This document shows positions 1 through 7,920 of a stretch of DNA of 64,000 bases, one piece after another. The position numbers and the translations under genes are program-made. Position 1 is the stretch's first letter, and every line of letters starts with the position of its first letter. Origin of the DNA: Streptomyces sp. PT12 (GTDB lineage: Bacteria; Actinomycetota; Actinomycetes; Streptomycetales; Streptomycetaceae); NCBI RefSeq assembly GCF_003311645.1, contig NZ_QEST01000023.1, positions 62,001-126,000 of the forward strand. Direction: 5' to 3'. The notes under the pieces are model-generated. The model was not told the origin of the DNA and searched no databases. It saw only the letters and a program-made list of their open reading frames with translations.

Positions 1-1
1 C

Positions 2-1423
2 GCGCTGGCCGTGAGCGTCCAGACCGCCCGCTCGCTCACCCGCCCGCTGGCCGCCGTCCGGCTCGGCACGCGCCGCGTCGCCCTCGACCCCGCGGGCCAG
101 GAGCCCGTCAAGTACACCGGGAGGAACGACGAGTTCGCCGAGGTCGTCGCGTCGGTCAACGCCCTGCGCGCCCGCACCGTCGCCCTCCAGGAGCAGGCGA
201 CGAGCGCCGTGCGGGAGGCCGAGGAGGCCGCGCGGGACAGCGGCGGGCTGCGCATGGAGCGCGACCGGCTGCTCGCCGAGCAGAGCGATCTGACGGCACG
301 CCTCGCGGCGTTGCACGGCGCGGTGCACGGCATGTTCGCCCACCACGCCCAGCGGTTGCTCGCCCTCGCCGGCGAACAGCTCGCGGTCATCGAGGGGTTG
401 GAGGAGCACGAGGCCGACCCCGACCGCCTGGCCGTGCTGTTCAGCGTGGACCACCTCGCGGCCCGCATGCGCCGCCACGGTGAGAACCTTCTGCTGCTCG
501 CCGGTGCTCCGCCCGTCGCCGAGCTTGGCGAGCCCCAGACCCTCATCGACGTGGCGCGCGCCGCCGTCAGCGAGATAGAGCGTTACGAGCTGGTGGAGAC
601 CACGCCCCCGCCGCCTCCTGGGCGGGTCGTGGGCGTGGCCGCCCGCGACGTCAGCCACCTGCTGGCCGAGCTGCTTGACAACGCCACGGCGTTCTCGCCG
701 ACCGGCGCCCGGGTGCGGCTGACCGCGCGCTGGGTGGAGAGCGACCTGCTGTTCTCCGTCGAGGACGAGGGCGTCGGCCTGTCCCCCGCGCGGCTCGCCG
801 AGCTGAACGCCCGCCTCGTCGACCCCGTGACCCCGCCGCCTGGGGCCGACCAGGCGGGGACAGGCGTGGGCATCGGCATGGGCCTCTACACCGTGGCGCG
901 CCTGGCCGCCAGACACGGCCTGCGCTGCTGGCTCGACACCCGGCCGACCGGGGGAACGATCGCCCAGGTCGTGGTGCCGGGCGCGCTCATCGAGGCGCTG
1001 CCTGACGCGTACCAGGCCGACCCCTACACCTCGACCGGCGCGGTCCCCACCGTCGCCCGGCCCGCGCCCCGCCACACGGGCGCCGTCCCGACCGTCGGGC
1101 ACGCGCCCGTCGACCACCACACGGGCGCGCACCCGACCCTTCCGCACCCGTCGGTCGAGCTGCCGCCCGAGCACGGGCGGGCCACCGACACCATCCCAGG
1201 ATCACACCCGGTCACCGAGAGCGGCCTGCCGCTGCGCAGCCGGGCCACCGCCACCCCCGCCACCCCGCCCACCGCCGCACGGGAGCGCGCCTCCGTGGAC
1301 GCCGAGGAGCTGCGCCGCCGCCTTGGCGGCTTCCAGCGCGGCGCCAGGGAAGGCCACCGCGACGCGGCAGGTGCGGCGGGTGGCCCGTACCCCGGCGAGT
1401 CCGGAGAGGGGATGCCGTCATGA
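2..1423 (+). CDS. cvnA: Conservon-type sensor kinase CvnA, 5' end cut by window
   Basis: The reading frame is open from base 2, so the N-terminal sensor part and membrane helices lie outside the window. The visible part begins at the end of a HAMP-like segment (ARSLTRPLAAVRLG), continues through a helical dimerisation region, and carries a GHKL ATPase domain with an N-box (LLAELLDNATAFSP), a G1 box (DEGVGLS) and a G2 box (GTGVGIGMGLYTVAR). There is no obvious phospho-accepting His of the H-box type, as in the conservon A proteins of Streptomyces. The last ~130 residues are Pro/Thr-rich with repeated TGAVPTV/TGAHPT units. The stop overlaps the next start (ATGA), so it is translationally coupled to the roadblock gene. 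Family known; signal sensed unknown. Confidence 0.85.
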   Translation, partial: ALAVSVQTARSLTRPLAAVRLGTRRVALDPAGQEPVKYTGRNDEFAEVVASVNALRARTVALQEQATSAVREAEEAARDSGGLRMERDRLLAEQSDLTARLAALHGAVHGMFAHHAQRLLALAGEQLAVIEGLEEHEADPDRLAVLFSVDHLAARMRRHGENLLLLAGAPPVAELGEPQTLIDVARAAVSEIERYELVETTPPPPPGRVVGVAARDVSHLLAELLDNATAFSPTGARVRLTARWVESDLLFSVEDEGVGLSPARLAELNARLVDPVTPPPGADQAGTGVGIGMGLYTVARLAARHGLRCWLDTRPTGGTIAQVVVPGALIEALPDAYQADPYTSTGAVPTVARPAPRHTGAVPTVGHAPVDHHTGAHPTLPHPSVELPPEHGRATDTIPGSHPVTESGLPLRSRATATPATPPTAARERASVDAEELRRRLGGFQRGAREGHRDAAGAAGGPYPGESGEGMPS

Positions 1424-1911
1424 GTTCACGTACCCGTATGGCCCCCGGCACCAACAGCGGCCGAGGGGGCGCCGACCTGCGCTGGCTGCTGACCCGGCTG
1501 GTCGAGGAGGTGCCAGGCGTGCTTTCGGTCGCCGTCGTCTCGGCCGACGGCCTGCCGCTGCTCTCCTCGCAGCCGTCGGACGAGGCTCCGGGGCTCGCGC
1601 ACCCGGGCGGCGGCCCTTCGGGCGCGGTGGCCGACCTGGCCACGGTCGTCTCGGGCCTCGGCAGCCTCACCGGTGGCGCGGCGACGCTGATGGAGGGCGG
1701 CCGCGTCCGCCAGACGCTTGTCGCGATGGACACGGGGAACCTCCTGGTGATGACCATCAGCGACGGCTCGCTCCTTGGCGTCTACACGACGCCGGACGCG
1801 GACATGAGCTCGGTGACCTACCAGATGGCCCTGTTCGTGGGCCGCGCGGGCCACCTCCTGACCCCCGAGCTGCGAGCGGAGCTGCGCCAGGCGGCACCGG
1901 CGACCCGGTAG
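1420..1911 (+). CDS. cvnB: Roadblock/LC7 domain protein (CvnB-type)
   Basis: A 163-residue protein whose core (LRWLLTRLVEEVPGVLSVAVVS onward, then DGLPLLSS, and MEGGRVRQTLVAMDTGNLLVM) is a roadblock/LC7 fold. In Streptomyces conservons this protein binds the partner GTPase CvnD and modulates it. It starts at an ATGA overlap with the kinase gene. The usual next genes, cvnC (DUF742) and cvnD (Ras-like GTPase), are absent: the next gene lies on the other strand. The pair may act on a GTPase encoded elsewhere or be a shortened conservon. Confidence 0.85.
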   Translation: MSSRTRMAPGTNSGRGGADLRWLLTRLVEEVPGVLSVAVVSADGLPLLSSQPSDEAPGLAHPGGGPSGAVADLATVVSGLGSLTGGAATLMEGGRVRQTLVAMDTGNLLVMTISDGSLLGVYTTPDADMSSVTYQMALFVGRAGHLLTPELRAELRQAAPATR

Positions 1912-1927
1912 GCGCCGGGGGCGCAGC

Positions 1928-2050
1928 CCTCGCCGCGCGGCGGCGGCCGCGGCGCAGCCGCGGGCGGTCCGGTGGGCGACGCCGCTCGCCGTGCGGCGGC
2001 AGCCGCGAACGGTCCGGTGGTGGGCCCCTCGCCGTGCGGCGGCAGCCGCG
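1928..2050. repeat. GC-rich imperfect direct repeats after cvnB
   Basis: A 23-bp unit, CTCGCCGTGCGGCGGCAGCC plus GCG, occurs exactly at 1985-2007 and 2028-2050, each followed by related sequence, with a degenerate third copy near 1928-1960. The short phrase CGGTCCGGTGG also repeats. The units lie between the end of cvnB and the convergent coiled-coil gene and are self-complementary enough to fold, so they may form a terminator-like structure. Only the repetition is directly seen. Confidence 0.55.
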
Positions 2051-2106
2051 CCCCGGCCGCGAGCCACCCGGCCGCGCGGCTTCTCGCCCGGGCAGCGCCC
2101 GGCAGC

Positions 2107-2808
2107 TCACGGCCGCGTCGTGGGCGTCGTTTCCCGGCGAGGGCCAAGCTCGGCGGGCGAGAGCCCCGCCAGCAGGGCCGCGGCCTCGTCCAGACGGCGG
2201 TGCACCTCGTCGCGCTGCTCGCGCCGTTCCTCGGCGAGCGAGCGTTCCTCGTCGAGCGCGGCGCGGGCCGCCGTGGCCAGCTTGTCGGCGTGCCGCTCCC
2301 CGGCCGTCAGGCGCCGCACGGCCTCCGCGGCCCGGGCCTCGGCGCGGGCGACGGCCGTTCCGGCGTGGAGCGAACGCGCCGGGTCCTCGCCGAGGAGCAC
2401 GAGCAGCGCGGGCGGCAGGCGGAGGCCGCCCCCGGCGCGGTACTCCTCGCGCGCGATGGCCCCCGCGAGCCGCTTCGCCTCCGCGAGCTCGCCGCGGACA
2501 TCCGCCAGCTCGTCGGTCAACTCCTCGGTCTCTTCCTGCTGTTGACGCAGCCGGGTCTCGGTCTCGCGGTATGCCTCCGCCGCCTCGCCGGTCGCGCGGT
2601 ACGCGGTCCGCAGCTCGTCGAGCAGCGCGGCGGTGTCGTTCGCGCCGGGCCCGGCGTTTCCCTGCCCGGCGTTCCCCTGCCCGGCGTTTCCCTGCTCGGC
2701 GTTCCCCTGCTCCGGCGCGCCAGGCTCGGCGGCCGCGGGGGGCGCGACCGGTGATGCGGTGGCCAGGGCCAGGGCGGCGAGGGCCGCGCTCAGCGTCGTT
2801 CGGTACAT
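2107..2808 (-). CDS. Secreted coiled-coil protein, NlpC/P60 N-terminal-like
   Basis: A 233-residue protein with a signal peptide (MYRTTLSAALAALALATASP, then AAAEPG), a short repeat GNAEQ/GNAGQ/GNAGP of 15-bp units, and a long Glu/Arg/Ala-rich helical region with two coiled-coil stretches. This resembles the N-terminal coiled coil of Streptomyces NlpC/P60 or M23 wall hydrolases, but the chain ends at GPRRETTPTTRP with no catalytic domain. I chose the ATG at 2808 because GGGAGAGG lies about 8 bases upstream; a longer frame exists but lacks a site. It could be a cell-wall scaffold or an activator of a separate hydrolase; that role is inference. Confidence 0.72.
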   Translation of the reverse strand: MYRTTLSAALAALALATASPVAPPAAAEPGAPEQGNAEQGNAGQGNAGQGNAGPGANDTAALLDELRTAYRATGEAAEAYRETETRLRQQQEETEELTDELADVRGELAEAKRLAGAIAREEYRAGGGLRLPPALLVLLGEDPARSLHAGTAVARAEARAAEAVRRLTAGERHADKLATAARAALDEERSLAEERREQRDEVHRRLDEAAALLAGLSPAELGPRRETTPTTRP

Positions 2809-2907
2809 CGGGGCGCACCTCTCCCATCCGCCGCGGCGCTCGCCGCGGCGGACCGATGGTGCGCACACCCGCGCGCCGGGCGCGCGCCGGGAGGCGCGAA
2901 CGGGTGG

Positions 2908-3162
2908 TCAGCCCTTGCGGCGGTGGGCCCGGCTCGGCGTGGCGTCGGGGGCGTAGACATAACGCCAGCCGCGCGGCACCCGCAGCAGGCGGGTGTGGCC
3001 CGCGGCCTGGAGGTGGTAGACGTGCACGGTGTCGGGCTCGTCGCCCTCGCCCGGCACCGGCACCTCGTACACGCGCGGTGGCTTGCCGGTCGGCCCCGTC
3101 AGCACCGGCAGCACCCGGCCGTCGAGCGGCCCCCCGACGAACGGCGTCTCCTCGCTTCTCAC
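2908..3162 (-). CDS. Small conserved protein coupled to TetR
   Basis: An 84-residue protein beginning [19 protein letters not shown] and ending in a basic tail RAHRRKG. No known catalytic motif; it contains a predicted beta-rich middle ([21 protein letters not shown]). The GTG start at 3162 overlaps the stop of the upstream TetR gene (GTGA), so both are translated from one message. Similar short proteins beginning this way are recalled from Streptomyces genomes, but I know no function for them. Confidence 0.7.
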   Translation of the reverse strand: MRSEETPFVGGPLDGRVLPVLTGPTGKPPRVYEVPVPGEGDEPDTVHVYHLQAAGHTRLLRVPRGWRYVYAPDATPSRAHRRKG

Positions 3163-3890
3163 GACTCGAGTGTGGCAGGCGCCATCCTGGAGAGCGTGCG
3201 CTCCACCAGGGCGTCGACGCGCCCACCGGGCGCCTCGACGGCCGCCGCGGCGCGCAGCACGCGCGCGGTCTCCTTGTCACGCCCCGCCGTGACGACCAGC
3301 TGCGCGACGAACTGGTCGACAAGCCAGTCGCGCAGCTCGCCCAGCGGCATCCGCCGCTCCTCGTCGAGCCAGATCAACGACGCCGCCTCGACCGATGTGA
3401 TCCAGGTGCGCACCGTCAAGTCGAGCCGTGGCCCCGGCCGTTCGACCCCCAAGTGGTCGAGCACCTGCCGGGCCGCGGCGCGTCGTACACCGTCGACGAT
3501 GGCCGAAGTGCGCGACGTCTCCACCACGCTGCCGCCCGCGAGCAGCGCCGAGAAGCCCTCCCCGTGCTCCACGGCGAACGTCAGATAGCGGTCGAGCACC
3601 GCGGCAAGCCGCTCGCTCAGCGGCCCCGAGGCGGCCACGGTGAAGCACCGCTCCAGATCGGCCGCGGCGCCGCGCAGCACCGCCTCGTACAACTGCTGCT
3701 TGCCGCCGGGGAAATAGCGGTACACCAGCGGCCTTGAGACCCCCGCGGCGCGCGCCACCCGGTCGAGCGACACGGCGTCGGGCGCGTACCGCGCGAACAG
3801 CCGCCGCGCGGCGGCAAGCAGGTCGTCCTTGCGCTGCTCCACGCTGAGCCTGCGGTATGCCCGAGGGGGTGCTGCGGGACGGCTGGTCAT
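3159..3890 (-). CDS. TetR family transcriptional regulator
   Basis: A 243-residue regulator. The N-terminal HTH is at about residues 22-62, with recognition helix [21 protein letters not shown]. The C-terminal ligand domain is all-helical. The ATG at 3890 was preferred over a start 24 bases upstream because the usual Streptomyces leader ([20 protein letters not shown]) begins there. It is transcribed away from the kinase gene at 4033, and the 142-base gap between them contains a tandem 12-bp repeat that could be an operator. Ligand and targets cannot be read from sequence. Confidence 0.85.
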   Translation of the reverse strand: MTSRPAAPPRAYRRLSVEQRKDDLLAAARRLFARYAPDAVSLDRVARAAGVSRPLVYRYFPGGKQQLYEAVLRGAAADLERCFTVAASGPLSERLAAVLDRYLTFAVEHGEGFSALLAGGSVVETSRTSAIVDGVRRAAARQVLDHLGVERPGPRLDLTVRTWITSVEAASLIWLDEERRMPLGELRDWLVDQFVAQLVVTAGRDKETARVLRAAAAVEAPGGRVDALVERTLSRMAPATLES

Positions 3891-3939
3891 GCCCCGAAGC
3901 GTAACCGCCGCCACCGACAGGACGGCCTAACCCGGCCAT

Positions 3940-3963
3940 CCACAGGTTCACCCACAGGTTCAC
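3940..3963. promoter_or_regulatory. Tandem 12-bp direct repeat in divergent promoter region
   Basis: CCACAGGTTCAC occurs twice back to back (3940-3951, 3952-3963), followed by CCGTTCACTTGACGG, where TTGACG at 3977-3982 could serve as a -35 for the kinase gene. The repeat lies between the divergent TetR and histidine kinase genes, so it may bind the TetR protein or another regulator. No convincing -10 was found. Confidence 0.35.
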
Positions 3964-4032
3964 TCCCCCCGTTCACTTGACGGACACGGGCCCCCGGGGC
4001 GCAGGTAACCGCGCTCGGCTGTGCTGGGTGAC

Positions 4033-5994
4033 ATGAAGCGACGACGGACGGGCCGCCTTCCCTACTGGGGCACCATCCGAGGCCGGGTGGCGATCGTGCT
4101 CGCCGTGCCCACGGCCCTGCTCCTCGTCCTCACCGGCATCGGGGTCGCGGATCGCGCGGAGGACTGGTCGGCGGCGAGGGAGAGCGGCGAGCGGGTCCAA
4201 CTGGCCCTCGACGTCCAGGACTTGGTGCGCGAGTTGCAGCGCGAGCACGGGCTCACCAGCGGGCTGATGGTGGGCGCGGGGCGCTACCGGCCCGAGTTGG
4301 CCGACACGCGCCGCCGCGTGGACGCGATCCGCGGCGAGCTGGTCAGGCGCGTCGACGGGGGCGCGGCGCCCGCGTTCGACGACGCGCTCGCCTCGCTGGG
4401 CGAGCTCGACGACACGCGCGCCCGCGTGGACGACGAGAACATCGCCCCCGAGGAGGCCCTGGCCTACTTCTCCGACGCCATCGCCCGGCTCAACGAGGCG
4501 CAGCTGGCCGAGGATCCGGCCCATGGCGACCAGCGGCTGAGCGACGGCATGGCCGCGCTCCAGGCCCTGTCCGCCGCCACCGAGGCGCTGGCCCAGGAAC
4601 GCGGCCTGATGAACGGGGTGTTCGTCGCGGGCCGCTTCGAGGACGGCCAGTACCTGGAGTTCGCCGCGACGCGCGCCGCACGCGACGCCGCGCTCGCCAG
4701 CTATGGCCGACTGGCCACGGACACCCAACAGGCCGCGCTCGACGGGGCGTTCGACTCGCCGGAGGCCGAGCGGGTCGCCGCGTTCGAGGAGCGGGCGGAC
4801 GCGGGCGCCGACGGCTCGCCGCTGGAGACCGACGCGGCCCAGTGGTGGGAGTCCGCCACCGCGCTGACCGACGCGCTGCACGAGGTGCAGCAGCGGATCG
4901 GGCCCGACGCGACGAGCCGCGCCGACCAGCTGCGCAGGGCGGCCACGGCGCAGCTCGTGGGCTTTGTGGCGCTCGGCGTGCTGATCGTGGCCGTCGCGAT
5001 CGCCTTGGCCGTGCTGGCCGCGCGCTCGATCACCCGCCCGCTCGACGAGCTGACGCGGCAGGCGGAGAACGTCGCGGGCGAACGGCTCCCCGAGACCGTC
5101 CGCACCATCCAGGAGGCCGAGCCCGAGGAGGCCGAACACCTCGAACCACCAGTGCCCGACCCCGAGTTGGGCGGCGGCGCGGAGGAAGTCACGCGCCTGG
5201 CGGCCGCGTTGCACGATGTCGAGCGCACCGCCGTCGACCTGGCCGCCCAGCAGACGGTGCTGCGGCGCAACGGCACCGAGTCGCTGGCCAACCTCGGCCA
5301 CCGCAACCAGGCCCTGGTCCGCCGCCAACTCCGGCTGATCACCGCGCTGGAGAGCAAGGAGCTCGACCCGGACGCGCTGGCGGAGCTGTTCGAGCTCGAC
5401 CACCTGGCCACCCGCATGCGCCGCAACGCCGACTCGCTGCTCATCCTCACAGGCCAGCAGCTCCCGCCGCGCGTGTGGACCGGCACGGCCGAGGTGGCCG
5501 AGGTGGTGCGTTCGGCCGTCTCGGAGGTCGAGGAGTACCGGCGGGTGACGCTCGTGGAGTCCGAGCCCTGCCAGATCCATGGCTCGGTGGTCTACGAACT
5601 GTCGCACCTGCTCGCGGAGTTGATCGAGAACGCGCTGACCGCCTCGCCCCCGGCTCGCCCCGTCGAGGTCTATGGCTGGTGGGACGGCGCGGAGTACTGC
5701 CTGGCCATCGTGGACCGCGGCACGGGCATGACCGAGGAGGAGCTGAGCCGCGCCAACGCCAGGCTCGCGGGCAAGGACAACTTCCTTGTCGCGCCGACCC
5801 GTTTCCTCGGCCACTACGTGGTGGGCACGATCGCGGCCCGCCTCGGCGTGCAGGTGGAGGTCAGGCACACGCAGAGCGCGCCGACCAACGCCTCCGCACG
5901 GGGCGCCGGGGTGTCCGCGTATGTCGCCCTGCCGCCACGGCTGTTGAGCCCCGGGCTGCCACAGGAGCGGCACGGCAGCGGCGTTCCTGCCTGA
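4033..5994 (+). CDS. Nitrate/nitrite-sensing (NIT) domain histidine kinase, orphan
   Basis: A 653-residue membrane kinase. Transmembrane helix 1 is at about residues 19-39. It is followed by an extracellular NIT-type helical sensor with a characteristic LQREHGLTSGLMVGAGRY segment and a second copy of the pattern (ALAQERGLMNGVFVAGRF). Transmembrane helix 2 is at about 306-330, then HAMP (SITRPLDEL), a helical segment and a GHKL ATPase (N-box HLLAELIENALTASP near 522, G1 DRGTGM near 560). It resembles conservon CvnA kinases, but no roadblock, DUF742 or GTPase gene follows. The ATG at 4033 is chosen because the helix begins soon after; a GTG 12 bases upstream is possible. Neither has a strong ribosome site. 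Confidence 0.83.
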   Translation: MKRRRTGRLPYWGTIRGRVAIVLAVPTALLLVLTGIGVADRAEDWSAARESGERVQLALDVQDLVRELQREHGLTSGLMVGAGRYRPELADTRRRVDAIRGELVRRVDGGAAPAFDDALASLGELDDTRARVDDENIAPEEALAYFSDAIARLNEAQLAEDPAHGDQRLSDGMAALQALSAATEALAQERGLMNGVFVAGRFEDGQYLEFAATRAARDAALASYGRLATDTQQAALDGAFDSPEAERVAAFEERADAGADGSPLETDAAQWWESATALTDALHEVQQRIGPDATSRADQLRRAATAQLVGFVALGVLIVAVAIALAVLAARSITRPLDELTRQAENVAGERLPETVRTIQEAEPEEAEHLEPPVPDPELGGGAEEVTRLAAALHDVERTAVDLAAQQTVLRRNGTESLANLGHRNQALVRRQLRLITALESKELDPDALAELFELDHLATRMRRNADSLLILTGQQLPPRVWTGTAEVAEVVRSAVSEVEEYRRVTLVESEPCQIHGSVVYELSHLLAELIENALTASPPARPVEVYGWWDGAEYCLAIVDRGTGMTEEELSRANARLAGKDNFLVAPTRFLGHYVVGTIAARLGVQVEVRHTQSAPTNASARGAGVSAYVALPPRLLSPGLPQERHGSGVPA

Positions 5995-6030
5995 GGTCCC
6001 GGGCCGAAGTCCCGTCCCTTCGCGGCCCGT

Positions 6031-6990
6031 TCAGCCGGGCAGGAACCAACCGGGGCCATCCACGGGGGTGTCGAGCCACAGCCGGTGCCGCCCGTCCGCG
6101 GAGACGCCGAGCCCGTACCGTTCGGGGCGCGGCCGCCCGGCGTCCGCCCACGCCGCCAGCACCGGCGCGCGCTCGCCCCACAGGTCGCGGGAGCCGTCGT
6201 ACTGGATGCGCGCGGTCCCGTCGTCGCGCGGCGCCACCCGCGCCCATGACCCGCTGCCGGGGTGCACCAGCCCGTAGATCCGCCGCCCGTCCGCGTCGAT
6301 GAGCGACAGCTCGTGCACGTCGGGCTGCACCAACCCCCCGAGGAAACGCGGCACTTCGGCCGACAGCTCCACCGGCAGCGGAACGTCGGCCGCCGTGCCG
6401 AGCGGCACGAGCAGCGCCGGGATGTAGCTGCGCACCGAGGGCGCCGCTCCCGCTCCTGGGCGCGCAAGCACCGGCAGGAAGCGACCCGAAGCCGTCGCGT
6501 CCACCCCCGCGGTCAGCACCGCGATGCCCGAGCTGAGCGCCACGGCCAACGCACCACCCGGCGCCACCTGCGCCAGCAGCGCCGCGGGCACCCGCCCGTT
6601 GACCGGCCGCCCGACCACCGCCCCATAGGGGGCGTACTCCAGGCAGCCGCGAGCCCCGTCACCCGCTGCGAGCGCTGGCGCGTACCCGGCGCCCGCCAGC
6701 CGGGCGCGCGCCTTGCCCAGCACCTCGGGGTCGGGGTCGAGGGACACGACGCGTTCGCCGCCGAAGCGCTGGCACAGCAGCGCGGCGCCGTACCCCGTGC
6801 CGGTGCCCAGCTCGAGCACCCGCCCGCCGTCCGGCACGTCGAGCGCTTCGAACATGGCCCGCAGCATCCCGTGCGGCTCATCGCCCCCACCCGGCTCGGG
6901 AAGGAACGCGTCACGCGGCACGGCGTCGAACACCGCACGCCACGCGGAGCCGCGTGGACTGCCGTCGGCCGGGCGGGTGGCGATGGTCAT
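6031..6990 (-). CDS. SAM-dependent protein-L-isoaspartate-type methyltransferase
   Basis: A 319-residue protein. Residues 15-40 (AVFDAVPRDAFLPE) match the PCMT N-terminal pattern. SAM motif I is VLELGTGTGYGAALL at about 58-72, followed by VVSLDPDPEVLGKAR. The C-terminal half (about 190-319) is a separate domain ending HRLWLDTPVDGPGWFLPG, seen in Streptomyces methyltransferases of RiPP-type loci. No precursor peptide or ATP-grasp gene is adjacent, so a role in repair of damaged Asp/Asn or in modifying an unlinked peptide are both possible. It converges with the kinase gene. Confidence 0.78.
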   Translation of the reverse strand: MTIATRPADGSPRGSAWRAVFDAVPRDAFLPEPGGGDEPHGMLRAMFEALDVPDGGRVLELGTGTGYGAALLCQRFGGERVVSLDPDPEVLGKARARLAGAGYAPALAAGDGARGCLEYAPYGAVVGRPVNGRVPAALLAQVAPGGALAVALSSGIAVLTAGVDATASGRFLPVLARPGAGAAPSVRSYIPALLVPLGTAADVPLPVELSAEVPRFLGGLVQPDVHELSLIDADGRRIYGLVHPGSGSWARVAPRDDGTARIQYDGSRDLWGERAPVLAAWADAGRPRPERYGLGVSADGRHRLWLDTPVDGPGWFLPG

Positions 6991-7094
6991 GGGGGATCCC
7001 TCCGAAGCGAGTCACGGCGGTTCACCGTGCACAACGAGCGGACCCCGCCCGACGTATCGCACCGAACGTTTCCGCGCCGCGTGGCCTGGTGGCG

Positions 7095-7210
7095 GGCGGC
7101 TACGGAGGGTCCGGCGGTGTTCGCCGCCCGCCGCGGTGGCTCGTTTCGTGGTGGGTGCGGGTCACCGACGCCCCCCTCCCGTAGGTGCCGGTCTCTGACC
7201 CGCACCGCCA
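7095..7210. repeat. Dispersed intergenic repeat, copy A (one hairpin arm)
   Basis: A roughly 67-bp block (7095-7161; begins GGCGGCTACGGAGGGTCCGG, ends CGTGGTGGGTGCGGG) is nearly repeated at 35881-35947. It is followed here by CCCCCCTCCCGTAGGTGCCG and GACCCGCACC. GGTGGGTGCGGGTC and GACCCGCACC form inverted ends. In copy B the inner segment is present both inverted and direct, forming a long hairpin; copy A keeps a single arm. It lies between the SH3-like gene and the methyltransferase gene and may act as a terminator or REP-like element. Confidence 0.6.
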
Positions 7211-7270
7211 CAACACCGGACACCGCGGGCGACGGCGACAACCACCGGACCCTCGGCAGCCGCCCCAAGC

Positions 7271-7636
7271 TCAACACCGCTCAGCCCCCCGCACCCCCAC
7301 AACCTCGACATCCGTCGCCGGAACCCACGCGTAGTCGTCGCCCCGCACGAGGTACCACCGCGAGTGCCGCTCGCCCTCGGCCGCGCACAGCACGCGCAGC
7401 CGTTCCCCCTCGGGGGCCGCCGCCAGGACGGCGGACGCGGCGTGCGGGGCTTCGCGGAGGCGCGTGCCGGAGGCGTTCGCGACCTCGCCCGCCACGGACC
7501 CGGCCTCGGCCGCCGCCTCGGGCGGCTGCGCGCCGCCGCCGAGCGCCGCCGCCACGGCCATCGCGCCACCCGACGCGCACAGCGAAAGCCGCAACCGAGG
7601 CGACGGCCGCCGCCCGCCGAGCCGGGATCGGGACAT
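7271..7636 (-). CDS. Secreted SH3-like domain protein
   Basis: A 121-residue protein with a twin-Arg-like, basic N-terminus and hydrophobic stretch (LRLSLCASGGAMAVAAALGGG), then an SH3b-type segment: NASGTRLREAPHAASAVLAAAPEGERLRVLC, and SRWYLVRGDDYAWVPATDVEVV. Such single-domain secreted SH3 proteins bind peptidoglycan or surface ligands in streptomycetes. Start at 7636 is supported by GAGGAGG eight bases upstream. It has its own promoter region shared with the divergent mannanase gene. Confidence 0.75.
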   Translation of the reverse strand: MSRSRLGGRRPSPRLRLSLCASGGAMAVAAALGGGAQPPEAAAEAGSVAGEVANASGTRLREAPHAASAVLAAAPEGERLRVLCAAEGERHSRWYLVRGDDYAWVPATDVEVVGVRGAERC

Positions 7637-7814
7637 GCCGCACGCCTCCTCGCCCTCACGCCCCCCTTCTCACTCTCCGCAACCGTTCCCAGCCTAGGTG
7701 CACCCGAATGGGGGTGCAAATCATGGCGAAGAGTAACGAACGGCGCGGATTACATCCCTCCGCTTGAAGTGGTCGCGTCCCGTCTCTTGACAGGGCCGGG
7801 GCGGGTGGATGAGA

Positions 7815-7858
7815 TGGGAGTCGCCCATGGGAGCGCTCCCATTCGCTGGCGCTCCCAT
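7815..7858 (+). promoter_or_regulatory. Triple CebR-like operator upstream of mannanase gene
   Basis: TGGGAGCGCTCCCA at 7828-7841 is a perfect 14-bp palindrome identical to the CebR (LacI family) operator of Streptomyces cellulolytic genes. It is flanked directly by two imperfect relatives: TGGGAGTCGCCCA at 7815-7827 and TGGCGCTCCCA at about 7847-7857. Three abutting sites suggest cooperative repression relieved by cello-oligosaccharides. The nearest gene downstream is the GH5 gene at 7921; the SH3 gene at 7636 reads away. Confidence 0.8.
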
Positions 7859-7920
7859 GCCGGTCTCCTTTCCCCACCCGCTCGGAGTCCTACGGGACGG
7901 AACTCCTTGAGGAGAAGACC

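Noticed and set aside
3973-5973. Minus-strand open frame of 666 codons opposite the NIT-domain kinase
   Set aside because: Composition (Arg, Gly, His, Val) and lack of any motif show it is a mirror frame of the kinase gene.
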